From DASPXY01 sp038227745 (GTDB lineage Bacteria > Planctomycetota > Planctomycetia > Gemmatales > Gemmataceae): a stretch of DNA of 15,577 bases. This document shows, in pieces, positions 1 to 6,795 of the stretch. The notes beneath the pieces are model-generated. The model was not told the origin of the DNA, did no database searches, and saw nothing but the letters and a program-made list of their open reading frames with translations. Position numbers and translations under genes: made by a program. The stretch covers positions 1 to 15,577 of the forward strand of contig JBBRPS010000149.1 of the NCBI GenBank assembly GCA_038227745.1. Direction: 5' to 3'. Every line of letters begins with the position of its first letter. Within the stretch, counting starts at the first letter, position 1.

Positions 1-2
1 AT

Positions 3-64
3 GCAACATCTTGTTGCCAATAGCAACAAAGTGTTGCTTTTGGCAACAAGATGTTGCTTGCAAC
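3..64. repeat. Three tandem 20-bp palindromic units forming a 26-bp hairpin
   Basis: GCAACA begins at 3, 23 and 43, and TGTTGC begins at 12, 32 and 52. The stretch is therefore three 20-bp units, each GCAACA-N3-TGTTGC-N5, followed by a half unit GCAAC at 60-64. Each unit can fold alone. The outer units also pair with each other: bases 3-28 are complementary to 32-57 with a single T-T mismatch (21/39) and a 3-nt loop. The period is about two helical turns, which would suit cooperative binding of a dimeric protein, or it may be the edge of a longer intergenic repeat array cut by the window. No gene is recognised beside it; 65-171 shows nothing further. Confidence 0.8.
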
Positions 65-171
65 TCAAGATGCACACGGATGTCGATCAGGTGAGAGAGG
101 AACCCGTGTCGATCCCTGCCAGAGGTTGCCAGACCGGGGCAATTCGTGGTATGGCTGGCGCCCAAGCGAGG

Positions 172-564
172 AGGGCAGGGTAGGGGGGCAGTCGGGGTTG
201 ACCTTGTCGGCCGGCGGAGGGCAGAGTCGCAGGGCGTGGCCGCGGAGGGTGAACCCGCAGGACAGGAGGCGGGCGTGCCAGCCGTCGCGCGTGCCGATGC
301 CCGCGGAGTCGTCGAGGAGGCCGTGGCGCTCCTCCTGTTGCGTGAGGCGGGCGAACTTCGCCTGGAGGGGGTGGTCGGGGAGAAGGAAGGTCTCCTTACG
401 GTGCAGGACGGGCGGGTTGGTGCTGGCGGCGTAGTCGTAGCACTCCAGCTGCCGTGTGCGCAGCGACAGCTTGACGCAGCGGAGCAGGGCAGGGGGGGGT
501 CGGCGTCGAAGTCGGGGGAGACGAGGTAGCTCTGATCTTGCCGGAGAAGCGGTGCAGTTTCAGC
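172..564 (-). pseudogene. Copy A: decayed C-terminal fragment of Dnd-associated putative methyltransferase
   Basis: Bases about 172-564 align over nearly their whole length to about 2198-2592 in the same orientation, with roughly nine of ten bases identical by eye. On the minus strand the copy encodes the C-terminal part of the family (LKLHRFSGKI, then CVKLSLRTRQLECYDYAAS, NPPVLHRKETFLLPDHPL, FARLTQQEERHGLLDD, GFTLRGHAL). Small indels around 495-540 shift the frame, so no continuous reading frame survives. The match to copy B ends abruptly after the shared TGCAGTTTCAGC (553-564). To the right lies an unrelated gene whose stop codon falls inside this copy. It is a dead relic, useful as evidence of duplication. 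Confidence 0.8.
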
Positions 565-913
565 CGACATTCTCCGCCACGGCAGACGGACCCAGGCGAA
601 AGAACATGTCTGCGAGGAGTTGATCGTAGGTCACGCACCGGATCTGCTTCGAGTTCACGATGACGTGTTCGCGCCGCCACTCCAGGCGGAGCCGTTCGTC
701 CGCCTGAACAAAGGCCCGCAGGCTCTCGTTGATCCGCATGAGGTAAATCGGTTCAGGACCTGGGAGCCGCTTGACCAGGGCTGGCGGCCACTGGGCGAGC
801 GGAATCTCGCTGAAGAAGGCCAACCTGGTCCGCACTTGTGCCTGCTCGTCGGCGTCCAACTGACCGAACGTCCCCACGGCGCGCCGGTGCATTTTGAAGT
901 TGCCGATTTCCAT
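560..913 (-). CDS. Small protein of unknown function, possibly RelE/ParE-toxin-like
   Basis: 117 aa starting MEIGNFKMHRRAV. The ATG at 911-913 is preceded on the minus strand by GGGAGG with a 6-nt gap, which decides the start. I do not recognise the family with certainty. Its size and a middle region with a WPPALVKRLPG stretch followed by IYLMRINESLRAF faintly recall RelE/ParE-type mRNA-interferase or gyrase toxins, in which a short basic strand-rich core follows two helices. The upstream gene ends 62 nt before, so the two may be co-transcribed, but that gene does not look like a typical antitoxin. The last residues and the stop codon (560-562) lie at the junction with copy A, so the native C-terminus may have been altered. 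Confidence 0.6.
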   Translation of the reverse strand: MEIGNFKMHRRAVGTFGQLDADEQAQVRTRLAFFSEIPLAQWPPALVKRLPGPEPIYLMRINESLRAFVQADERLRLEWRREHVIVNSKQIRCVTYDQLLADMFFRLGPSAVAENVG

Positions 914-975
914 TACGACCCTCCCGATTGGCGTGTTTGCGAAGCCGCCACGTCGTTCGTCGGCCAGGCCCGCAC

Positions 976-1386
976 TTAAACTTCCGCTCGCGGCTTCCGC
1001 CCGCGGCGCCCCGTCGACGCTGCCGCCGTGCCCCCGAGCTCCGCCAGGCACGCGGCGACCATCTGCTCGACGTCGTGCCGCGTCTCCGCGGTCAGGGGCC
1101 CGGCCAGGGCGGCGCGAAAGAGGTTGACCGCTCGACCTGGCTCCCCGGCCCTGCGGTGACAGGATGCCGCACTGATCCGGTGAACGGCGGCCTCCCGTTC
1201 GCGGCCCAGCGCCTCCAGCAGGGGGGCCAACCGCTCCTCGCAGGCGGCCGCGGCCTCCCACAGCGCCCCGGTGATTTCCGGCATCCCGATCTCGGTGAGG
1301 GCGTGCGCCTTGGTCAGTACCGCCGTCGTCTCCTCCATGAGGTCCAGCACGGCCTGTGGGTAGGCTTTCCCTCTGCCTTTCGCCAT
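976..1386 (-). CDS. Helical protein of unknown function with basic C-terminal tail
   Basis: 136 aa from the ATG at 1384-1386, which has GGAAGGA about 8 nt upstream on the minus strand. The protein is almost all predicted helix and rich in Ala, Glu and Leu. Residues about 62-97 look like a helix-turn-helix pair of TPR type (an HRRAGEPGRAVNLFRAAL stretch). The C-terminus ends in a short basic RRGRKPR patch resembling an AT-hook core, which could touch DNA or RNA. No enzymatic motif is visible and I do not recognise the family. It lies between the coiled-coil membrane protein gene (80 nt upstream) and the possible toxin-like gene (62 nt downstream), all on one strand. Confidence 0.6.
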   Translation of the reverse strand: MAKGRGKAYPQAVLDLMEETTAVLTKAHALTEIGMPEITGALWEAAAACEERLAPLLEALGREREAAVHRISAASCHRRAGEPGRAVNLFRAALAGPLTAETRHDVEQMVAACLAELGGTAAASTGRRGRKPRAEV

Positions 1387-1466
1387 CTCGTTCGTCCTTC
1401 CACCAATGCCCCGACAGCTTTTTCCTCCGCCCCCGCCTTGAACCTTGCCATCCTTCGCTGCGACCG

Positions 1467-1781
1467 TCATCGCCGGGCGACAAAGTACGCCACGATGGCC
1501 GCGAGAATGCCACTGACGACCGCCCCGACGATGTTCGGAACGACGGACCAGGCCCGGGTGCCGGCCCTCTCCTGGGTTGCTTCCAGCTTGCTCGTCTGTT
1601 CTTGGAGGACGACGATTCTTTTTTCAGACTCCCGCTGGAGGTCGTTGAGTCTCTGGACGGTCTCCTTGCGGGCGTCGTTGAGGCTATCGAGGGTCTTCTC
1701 CACGGTCTCCAGCTGCTTGAGAATCCGGGCGACGAGCTTTTCCAGTTCGTCGATCTTTTCCCCGTCGGTCTTGCGGGTCAC
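1467..1781 (-). CDS. Coiled-coil protein with C-terminal membrane anchor
   Basis: 104 aa from a GTG start (1779-1781) preceded by AGGAG on the minus strand. Residues about 8-72 are a long heptad-like coiled coil rich in Leu, Glu, Lys and Arg. Residues about 80-101 form one hydrophobic span (VVPNIVGAVVSGILAAIVAY), followed by ARR, so this looks like a tail-anchored inner-membrane protein with a cytoplasmic rod. Its start overlaps the stop of the upstream gene in a GTGA arrangement, implying translational coupling. No catalytic motif is seen. In defence islands such proteins can be membrane effectors or scaffolds, but nothing here proves that role. Confidence 0.65.
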   Translation of the reverse strand: MTRKTDGEKIDELEKLVARILKQLETVEKTLDSLNDARKETVQRLNDLQRESEKRIVVLQEQTSKLEATQERAGTRAWSVVPNIVGAVVSGILAAIVAYFVARR

Positions 1782-2107
1782 CTTCCGTCTCCTGTTCGCT
1801 GGAGGTCATCAAGCATCTTCTTGCTCCCGGCGTGAAGCAGATCCGCCCACGCGCGGTACAGGCGAAATGAGGTGTCCGGCGGAGAGCGAAGTTCGTCCAG
1901 GGGGAACTTCCTGACCACCTCTCCAGTAGAGTCCCGCAGACGGAGAGTCGCCACGCCGCCGTCCCTCTGGTCCTCCGTGCGGTCCCACTCCCCGCTCACA
2001 TGCCCGGCGTCCTCGCCGAGAATCTCCTCCAGGCGGTCGGTAGCACGCTGGATGAGGGGATACCCCTCGGCCCATTGCTTCACGCGGTCGGTGTACTGGA
2101 TGTTCAT
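1778..2107 (-). CDS. Small soluble protein of unknown function, first gene of minus-strand cassette
   Basis: 109 aa starting MNIQYTDRVKQWAEGY. The ATG at 2105-2107 has GGGAG about 7 nt upstream on the minus strand; an in-frame start 30 nt further upstream is possible but lacks that support. The sequence is mixed helix and strand with no membrane span, no cysteine motif and no catalytic signature I recognise. The stop codon overlaps the GTG of the next gene (TCAC on the plus strand at 1778-1781), so the two products are probably made together and may interact. It is the promoter-proximal member of a four-gene, same-strand group running to 560, all bracketed by copies A and B of the Dnd-related fragment. 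Confidence 0.6.
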   Translation of the reverse strand: MNIQYTDRVKQWAEGYPLIQRATDRLEEILGEDAGHVSGEWDRTEDQRDGGVATLRLRDSTGEVVRKFPLDELRSPPDTSFRLYRAWADLLHAGSKKMLDDLQRTGDGR

Positions 2108-2193
2108 CGGTCGTCTCCCATGAATTGTTCCCACCACATCTTACAGCAGCGCCGGGTCGCGGGCCTACGCCAGTCCTGCCGAGCGGCTCGCGC

Positions 2194-2213
2194 GGGACAG
2201 GGCAGGGGAGGGG
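2194..2213 (+). other. G-quadruplex-type motif at the edge of copy B
   Basis: Four G-runs of three or four, separated by loops of 1-3 nt (GGG-ACA-GGG-CA-GGGG-A-GGGG). Equivalent G-rich strings mark the same edge of copy A (173-197) and copy C (3164-3182). The G-rich strand is the template for the minus-strand fragment, so it lies just beyond that fragment's stop codon. Confidence 0.6.
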
Positions 2214-2216
2214 ACG

Positions 2217-3083
2217 TCATTGCGGGTTCGGGACGTCGGCCGCGGCAGGGCAGCGGCGCAGGGCGTGGCCGCGGAGGGTGAAGCCGCGGGAGCGGAGGCG
2301 GGCCTGCCAGCCGTCGCGGGTGCCGATACCGGCCGAGTCGTCGAGGAGGCCGTGGCGCTCCTCCTGCTGGGTGAGGCGGGCGAACTTCGCGTGGAGGGGG
2401 TGGTCGGGGAGAAGGAAGGTCTCCTTGCGGTGCAGGACGGGCGGGTTGGCGCTGGCGGCGTAGTCGTAGCACTCCAGCTGCCGCGTGCGCAGCGACAGCT
2501 TGACGCAGCGGAGCAGGGCAGGGTGGGGGTCGGCGTCGAAGTCGGGGTAGGCGAGGTAGCTGATCTTGTCGGAGAAGCGGTGCAGTTTCAGCACGTTCGC
2601 CCCCTCCACCTCGCCGAGGTAGGCGCGGCCGCACCCCTCGTAGACGCGCAGCAGCGGGTCGAGCGCGTCCAGGGCGCTGCGGTGGACGTACAGTGCGTTC
2701 GGCAGCAGCTTGCCGATCGGGGAGCGCTTGCAGGCTTCGTCGATGGCCTCGGCGCTGCCGGCGCGGAACAGCAGCGCATCGGCCTGGCTGCAAGCCCGGG
2801 TGTAGGTGCCGAAGAAGGCGCGGAGGTCGCGCTGCAGTTCGCGGGGTAGCTGCGAGATGGGCGGGCGCTTGCGGAAGCGGGCCAGGGCCAGGTACACCCG
2901 CAGGTCTTCGGTGCGGCGGCGGGCGATAGCGTCCCACTCCTCCGAACCCGTTACGCGGCGGACCAGGGCGAAGGCCCGCTTGAGCGAGCCGAAGCGCTCG
3001 CTGAGCGCGGCGGCATCGGGGAACTCGTCCTGCTCGGGGAGCCGCCCCAGGCTGGAAATAGATCGCATTGCGCTGCGACACAT
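2217..3083 (-). pseudogene. Copy B: Dnd-associated putative methyltransferase lacking its methyltransferase domain
   Basis: An open frame of 288 codons. From about residue 13 (GRLPEQDEFPDAAAL) to the end it matches, from memory, the middle and C-terminal parts of the DNA phosphorothioation-associated putative methyltransferase family (TIGR04096-like). Diagnostic stretches are NALYVHRSALDALDPLLRVY, YLGEVEGANVLKLHR, ISYLAYPDFDADPHPALLR, NPPVLHRKETFLLPDHPL, FARLTQQEERHGLLDD and a final RGHAL. The N-terminal SAM-binding Rossmann domain expected in the full protein (roughly the first 230-260 residues) is absent, and the sequence before about 3050 is unrelated. No internal stop or frameshift occurs, so a truncated protein could still be made, but it cannot methylate. 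No Shine-Dalgarno is evident at the nominal start. Confidence 0.7.
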
Positions 3084-3159
3084 CTACAGGCTGTACATCT
3101 CGTCACAACTCGGTCGCGGGGTGGGAGGGATTTGCCCTCATTCGTTCCAGGTTTGGCTC

Positions 3160-3216
3160 ACGCGGGGCAGGGCAGGGGAGGGCAGCGGCGCAGCGCGTGG
3201 CCGCGGAGGGTGAACT
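3160..3216 (-). repeat. Copy C: third, minimal copy of the 3' end of the Dnd-related fragment
   Basis: The string from GGCAGGGCAGGGGAGG through GGGCAGCGGCGCAG and CGTGGCCGCGGAGGGTGAA repeats the left edge of copy B (2194-2280) with one internal deletion of about 35 bp. It carries only the last residues of the protein (RGHAL) plus the downstream G-rich tail, and includes a full four-run G-quadruplex motif at 3164-3182. Unrelated sequence follows from about 3217. The rest of 3084-3281 shows no gene. Confidence 0.65.
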
Positions 3217-3281
3217 TGCCGGGGTAGGCCCGGGGCGGCTCGACATCCTGGCTGTGCGAGGAGCCCAGAGAAATGAGAGTG

Positions 3282-3310
3282 TTCACAGCGGCTCGTACTC
3301 AGGGTAGAAT
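3282..3310 (+). promoter_or_regulatory. Sigma70-type promoter of the ATPase-HNH pair
   Basis: TTCACA at 3282-3287 (five of six to TTGACA), a 17-bp spacer, and TAGAAT at 3305-3310 (five of six to TATAAT). Transcription would start near 3317, inside an upstream in-frame ATG extension, and therefore supports the ATG at 3414 as the real start of the ATPase gene. The leader is about 97 nt with no obvious hairpin. Confidence 0.6.
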
Positions 3311-3413
3311 AACTCTCCAGACTCCCACACACGGCGTTCCGAGCGCCGTGTGGCAGCATCCCTTGCCTCCGGCTCTGGCCCGGCGGCACACTGGCAGACC
3401 CACGGTTTATCTC

Positions 3414-5456
3414 ATGGCCACGTTCACCTTGCTCCGTTGTATCGGCAAAGCCGCGGCAAAGTACGGGTTGAACGCCCTTGCCGGCGGGCTGCCTCTGGGC
3501 GACCTCTTGGTCGGCTGCGCAGGGGAGGCAATGGACGAGTGGACGAGGAAAAACCAGGAGGCTGAGCGGGAAGCGGAACTACAAGCCCTTCTGGAAGCCA
3601 ACCGAGAGGAGTTGCAGCGCGAGGTGAGGGAAATCGTCCGGGCTGAACTGACCGAACAGCCGGAGGAACTTCAGGAGGAAATGGCGGCGTTCCTGATGCA
3701 GGTGCCGACGAAACTGCGGCAGAAGGCGAGCCCGCAAAGCGCGTCTTCCGGGACAGGGATCAAGAGAACGGTCCTCCTGAGCAGGCCCGAAGACTTGCTG
3801 ACGCTCTTCGGCGATGTCCCGGCAAGTTTTCAACGGGGCAGTCGCTCAAAACAGCGGACCCTGGCGGAACTGCAAGACCTCCTGCGCCTGGATCATTCAC
3901 TCAACGGCGGCATCATCTACGGGATCGAAGGCTATGTCATCGAGATTCAGGCCCGAGCGATGCAGGTGCTGTCAAAACCGAAACCGTGGCGAGCGGCCAC
4001 GACTATTTCCGGGATGGCGAGAGGCGCTATCGCGGAATCGCTGGATCGCATCGCCGGCGCGTGCGCCAAGCTCGGGCTACCGCACCCTCAGGTGGAGATC
4101 CTCATCAACCTGGTCCCCGCGGATTTGCCCAAGGAAGGGACCTGGCTCGACCTCCCCCTGGCGGTGATCCTCCTGCAGGCGTCCGGCTTCCTCCCGCCTT
4201 TGCCAGACCACCGCCAGGGAGACTTCATTCTGTTCGGTGAACTCGGCATCCACGGGGAGGTTCGCCGCGTTCCCGGCGCCCTGCCGCTCGCTTTCCGCGC
4301 CAGGCCGGGACAGCGACTGATCGTCCCCGTCGGTAACGAGAAGGAATGCGCGCTGATCCTGGCGAAGCCCGGCCACGAAACCTGTCGCGTTTGCGGGGTT
4401 TCGACGCTTGAGGAACTGGTGGACTTCTTCCTCGGGAAACGGAAACTGGAAAGCGCTCTGAGACACGGGATTCAGTACGAGAATCTGATCCCGAAGGCCG
4501 TGGATTTCGGAACGATCCGTGGCCAAGAGCTTGCCAAGGAAGGGGCTTGTATCGCGGCGGCCGGAGGGCACAACCTGCTACTGATCGGCCCGCCGGGTGA
4601 AGGGAAATCCCTGCTGGCCAGTGCCTTACCCGGGATCCTCCCGCGGTTGACCTCCGACGAGAAGGTCCAGCTCACGAAAATCTACTCCGCGTGCGGTGAA
4701 CTGGAGAGAGATGGCGTCGCCGTGACCCGCCGGCCCGTGCGGTCCATCCACCACACTGCCTCGAAACAGGCGCTGGTCGGCGGCGGGAGCAAGCTCCCCA
4801 AACCCGGCGAGATCACGAAGGCCCATCTCGGGATCCTTTTTCTGGACGAGATTGCAGAATTCAGCGCTTCCACGCTCGACGCCCTGCGGCAGCCCCTGGA
4901 ATCCGGCGAGGTCTCGATTTCTCGTGTCGGAGGAACCCTATCTTACCCGTGTCGTTTCACCCTGGTCGCAGCGATGAACCCCTGTCCCTGCGGGTATTAC
5001 GGGACGGAAAAATGCACCTGCAGCGACGCGGACGTGAAGAGATATCAGAAAAAGATCAGCGGGCCGATCCTGGATCGGATCGACTTGCAGGTGGAGTTGC
5101 GGCGCTTATCGACGGAGGAACGGTTCGCGGAAACGAGCGCCGAGGTGTCGCCTCGGTTGCGGGCTCAGGTCGAGGCAGCCAGGGAACGGCAGAACCGGCG
5201 CTTCGCGGGCACGGGCATCCCCTTCAACGCGGCAATCCCGGGCGGCCAGGTGCGCGACCTGTGCAACTTCTCCCCGGAGGGGTTCGAGTTCTACAAACAG
5301 TCCGTTGCCGCCAGCAACCTTTCAACCCGGTCGATGGACCGTCTGGCAAAGGTGGCGCGCACCGTCGCTGATCTGGCAAATGCCGAGCAGATCGAGCCGC
5401 AACACGTAGGGAAGGCTACCGAGTTCGTGATCGGCGGCCTGTTACGGTCGGGTTGA
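3414..5456 (+). CDS. ComM/YifB-type Mg-chelatase-like AAA+ ATPase with added N-terminal module
   Basis: 680 aa. Residues about 165-330 form the Lon-like domain of YifB/ComM (GIEGYVIEIQ, then VEILINLVPADLPKEGTWLD and FILFGELGIHGEVRRVPGAL). The AAA+ core follows, with Walker A GPPGEGKS at 392-399, Walker B ILFLDE with D478-E479, a sensor-1 region AAMNPCPCGYYG, an RIDLQVEL segment, and a C-terminal helical Mg_chelatase_C lid (STRSMDRLAKVARTVADLA). ComM is a hexameric DNA branch-migration helicase of natural transformation, about 500 aa long. Here some 160 extra residues precede it: a hydrophobic start (ALAGGLPLGDLLVG), a charged helical stretch, and a QVPTKLRQ...RPEDLL segment that resembles the N-terminus of many planctomycete Ser/Thr kinases (recollection, not checked). 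The start is chosen from the promoter position; no clear Shine-Dalgarno. The HNH gene follows after 74 nt. Confidence 0.85.
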   Translation: MATFTLLRCIGKAAAKYGLNALAGGLPLGDLLVGCAGEAMDEWTRKNQEAEREAELQALLEANREELQREVREIVRAELTEQPEELQEEMAAFLMQVPTKLRQKASPQSASSGTGIKRTVLLSRPEDLLTLFGDVPASFQRGSRSKQRTLAELQDLLRLDHSLNGGIIYGIEGYVIEIQARAMQVLSKPKPWRAATTISGMARGAIAESLDRIAGACAKLGLPHPQVEILINLVPADLPKEGTWLDLPLAVILLQASGFLPPLPDHRQGDFILFGELGIHGEVRRVPGALPLAFRARPGQRLIVPVGNEKECALILAKPGHETCRVCGVSTLEELVDFFLGKRKLESALRHGIQYENLIPKAVDFGTIRGQELAKEGACIAAAGGHNLLLIGPPGEGKSLLASALPGILPRLTSDEKVQLTKIYSACGELERDGVAVTRRPVRSIHHTASKQALVGGGSKLPKPGEITKAHLGILFLDEIAEFSASTLDALRQPLESGEVSISRVGGTLSYPCRFTLVAAMNPCPCGYYGTEKCTCSDADVKRYQKKISGPILDRIDLQVELRRLSTEERFAETSAEVSPRLRAQVEAARERQNRRFAGTGIPFNAAIPGGQVRDLCNFSPEGFEFYKQSVAASNLSTRSMDRLAKVARTVADLANAEQIEPQHVGKATEFVIGGLLRSG

Positions 5457-5530
5457 GGCGGCAACAGGGATAACGCCGAATGCAGGCCCCACGAGTAGGA
5501 AATTTCAGGACCCGACTGTCGGGAGGCAGC

Positions 5531-6439
5531 ATGGCCCCCGCGGAAGAATGGCTGGCGAAGCTGACGCAGCTCAAGGTGGACAGAGCCCGCGGCGACCCGG
5601 CCCCACACAAGCCGCTGCTGTTGCTGGTGCTCCTCCAACTTGCCGAAGAAGGGCAGCTGTCGAACGAGGAGGTGCGTCTCACCCCGGAGCTGGCGTTCCG
5701 CTTCTGTACCTACGCGAGCGTGGTTGTCCGCCGCCGCAAACAGCGCCCCGACATCCGCTACCCCTTCTATCACCTCAAGTCGGATGGCTTCTGGTCGCCG
5801 CTCACGGAAGAGGGCAAGCCTGCCAGGGACCGCCGCGAGGCCCGTTCCGCCCGCCTGCCGTCGGACTTCATCAGGTTGGCGCGTGACGCTGTCTGGCGCG
5901 AGCAGGCTCGCCGGATCCTGATCGCGAAGTATTTCCCACCCGGCGAGCGCATCGGCCTGTACACGCTGACCGGCCTCCCCGTCCCGACTGACGAACAGGT
6001 GGCCGAGGATGCCGCCTACAAGTCTCCTGAAGACGCTCAGAAACAAGGCCGGGAAGCCCGCTTTCGCCTGATCGTCGTCGGGGCCTACAACTACACGTGC
6101 GCCCTGACCCGCTACCGGCTCACCACCATCAGCGGGAGCAGCATCGTGGACGCGGCCCACATTCACCAGTTCGCGGACTCGCGCAACAACGATCCGCAGA
6201 ATGGCCTCGCCCTTTGCAAGAACGCGCACTGGCTCTTTGACAACGGTCTGTGGACGCTGACCGAGGAGTACCGGGTGATAGTCGCGAAGGGACAGTTCGA
6301 GGAGGCAGGTAACGACCAGCACCTCTTGCAGCCCTACGAAGGGCAGGCGCTTGTGCTTCCGAGGGAGCGATCCCTATGGCCCGCACCGGAGTACCTCAAA
6401 TGGCACCGGACGAACAAGTTCAAGGGATCTGGAGGGTAA
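5531..6439 (+). CDS. HNH endonuclease with N-terminal sulfur-binding-domain-like region (McrA type)
   Basis: 302 aa from the ATG at 5531, which has GGGAGG 4 nt upstream; an in-frame ATG at 5480 lacks this. The N-terminal half carries PHKPLLLL (H26, K27) and RYPFYHLKSDGFW (Y77-P78, H81), the layout of the sulfur-binding domain of ScoMcrA/SprMcrA-type enzymes, where a PH(R/K)P motif and a Tyr-Pro pair cradle the phosphorothioate sulfur. The C-terminal half is an HNH_2-type nuclease: C190, AAHI (H210), NGLALCK (N224) and NAHWLFDNGLW (H233). All ββα-metal residues look intact. Predicted role: restriction of modified, possibly phosphorothioated, DNA. It probably shares a transcript with the upstream ATPase. 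The specificity is inference, since SBD-like folds also read other DNA. A generic HNH restriction enzyme is the alternative. Confidence 0.8.
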   Translation: MAPAEEWLAKLTQLKVDRARGDPAPHKPLLLLVLLQLAEEGQLSNEEVRLTPELAFRFCTYASVVVRRRKQRPDIRYPFYHLKSDGFWSPLTEEGKPARDRREARSARLPSDFIRLARDAVWREQARRILIAKYFPPGERIGLYTLTGLPVPTDEQVAEDAAYKSPEDAQKQGREARFRLIVVGAYNYTCALTRYRLTTISGSSIVDAAHIHQFADSRNNDPQNGLALCKNAHWLFDNGLWTLTEEYRVIVAKGQFEEAGNDQHLLQPYEGQALVLPRERSLWPAPEYLKWHRTNKFKGSGG

Positions 6440-6530
6440 AAAGCCGGGATCGGATGCGGAGAAGGAGGCACAAGCGGCCGGTTCGGGCCTCGCGGACGGC
6501 GTGTGCGCTCAAGCCGTCGGCCACGAGCCC

Positions 6531-6558
6531 TTGCTGCCAACGCCGGGGCGGGTACAAT
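6531..6558 (+). promoter_or_regulatory. Promoter before the candidate retron RNA
   Basis: TACAAT at 6553-6558 (five of six to TATAAT) with TTGCTG at 6531-6536 (weak -35), spacer 16 bp. A start near 6565 would begin the transcript some 9 nt before the outer arm of the folded RNA at 6574, which is the arrangement expected for a retron. Confidence 0.5.
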
Positions 6559-6573
6559 GACGGGTAGCGCTGA

Positions 6574-6758
6574 CCGGGCCGAATGGAATTACTTTTTGGG
6601 CGGAGTTCCTTCTGCCTGCTTCGGAATGTCCCAGGTTTACGACCTGGACCCGTATCCGTGATACCCTTCTGGATACGCCGTTCCCGTGCGACTATGTCCA
6701 ATAGCTGAGAGCGGGAACGGGACCGGTGTCGGTAAGAAAAATTCTGTTTCCGGCCCGG
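6574..6758 (+). ncRNA. Candidate retron msr-msd ncRNA
   Basis: The 356-nt gap before the RT contains a nested fold. Outer arms CCGGGCCG (6574-6581) and CGGCCCGG (6751-6758) are exact complements, continued inward by GAATT (6586-6590) with AATTC (6740-6744). They would act as a1/a2. Inside are consecutive hairpins: 6605-6609/6623-6627, CCAGGT/ACCTGG (6631-6636/6642-6647), CGTATCC/GGATACG (6651-6657/6671-6677) and CCGTTCCCG/CGGGAACGG (6678-6686/6712-6720, with an inner CTAT/ATAG). A promoter-like site lies just upstream and the RT starts 37 nt downstream, the canonical retron order. The branching guanosine cannot be placed with confidence. Found by eye, so the exact ends are uncertain. Confidence 0.5.
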
Positions 6759-6795
6759 CAGCGCCTTCCTTCCTTTGCGAGGGCAATGCCCGCAC

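Noticed and set aside
3..64. CRISPR-like repeat
   Set aside because: Units are contiguous with 20-bp period and no unique spacers, and no cas gene is present.
2104..3081. 325-codon minus-strand frame overlapping copy B in another frame
   Set aside because: Pro/Arg-rich shadow; the neighbouring frame carries the conserved Dnd-related motifs.
3273..3413. Upstream in-frame extension of the ATPase from the ATG at 3273
   Set aside because: The best promoter (3282-3310) lies inside it, so this ATG would not be transcribed; its residues look non-protein-like.
5291..6322. 343-codon minus-strand open frame opposite the HNH gene
   Set aside because: Shadow of the HNH and ATPase genes; no recognisable family and no ribosome-binding site.
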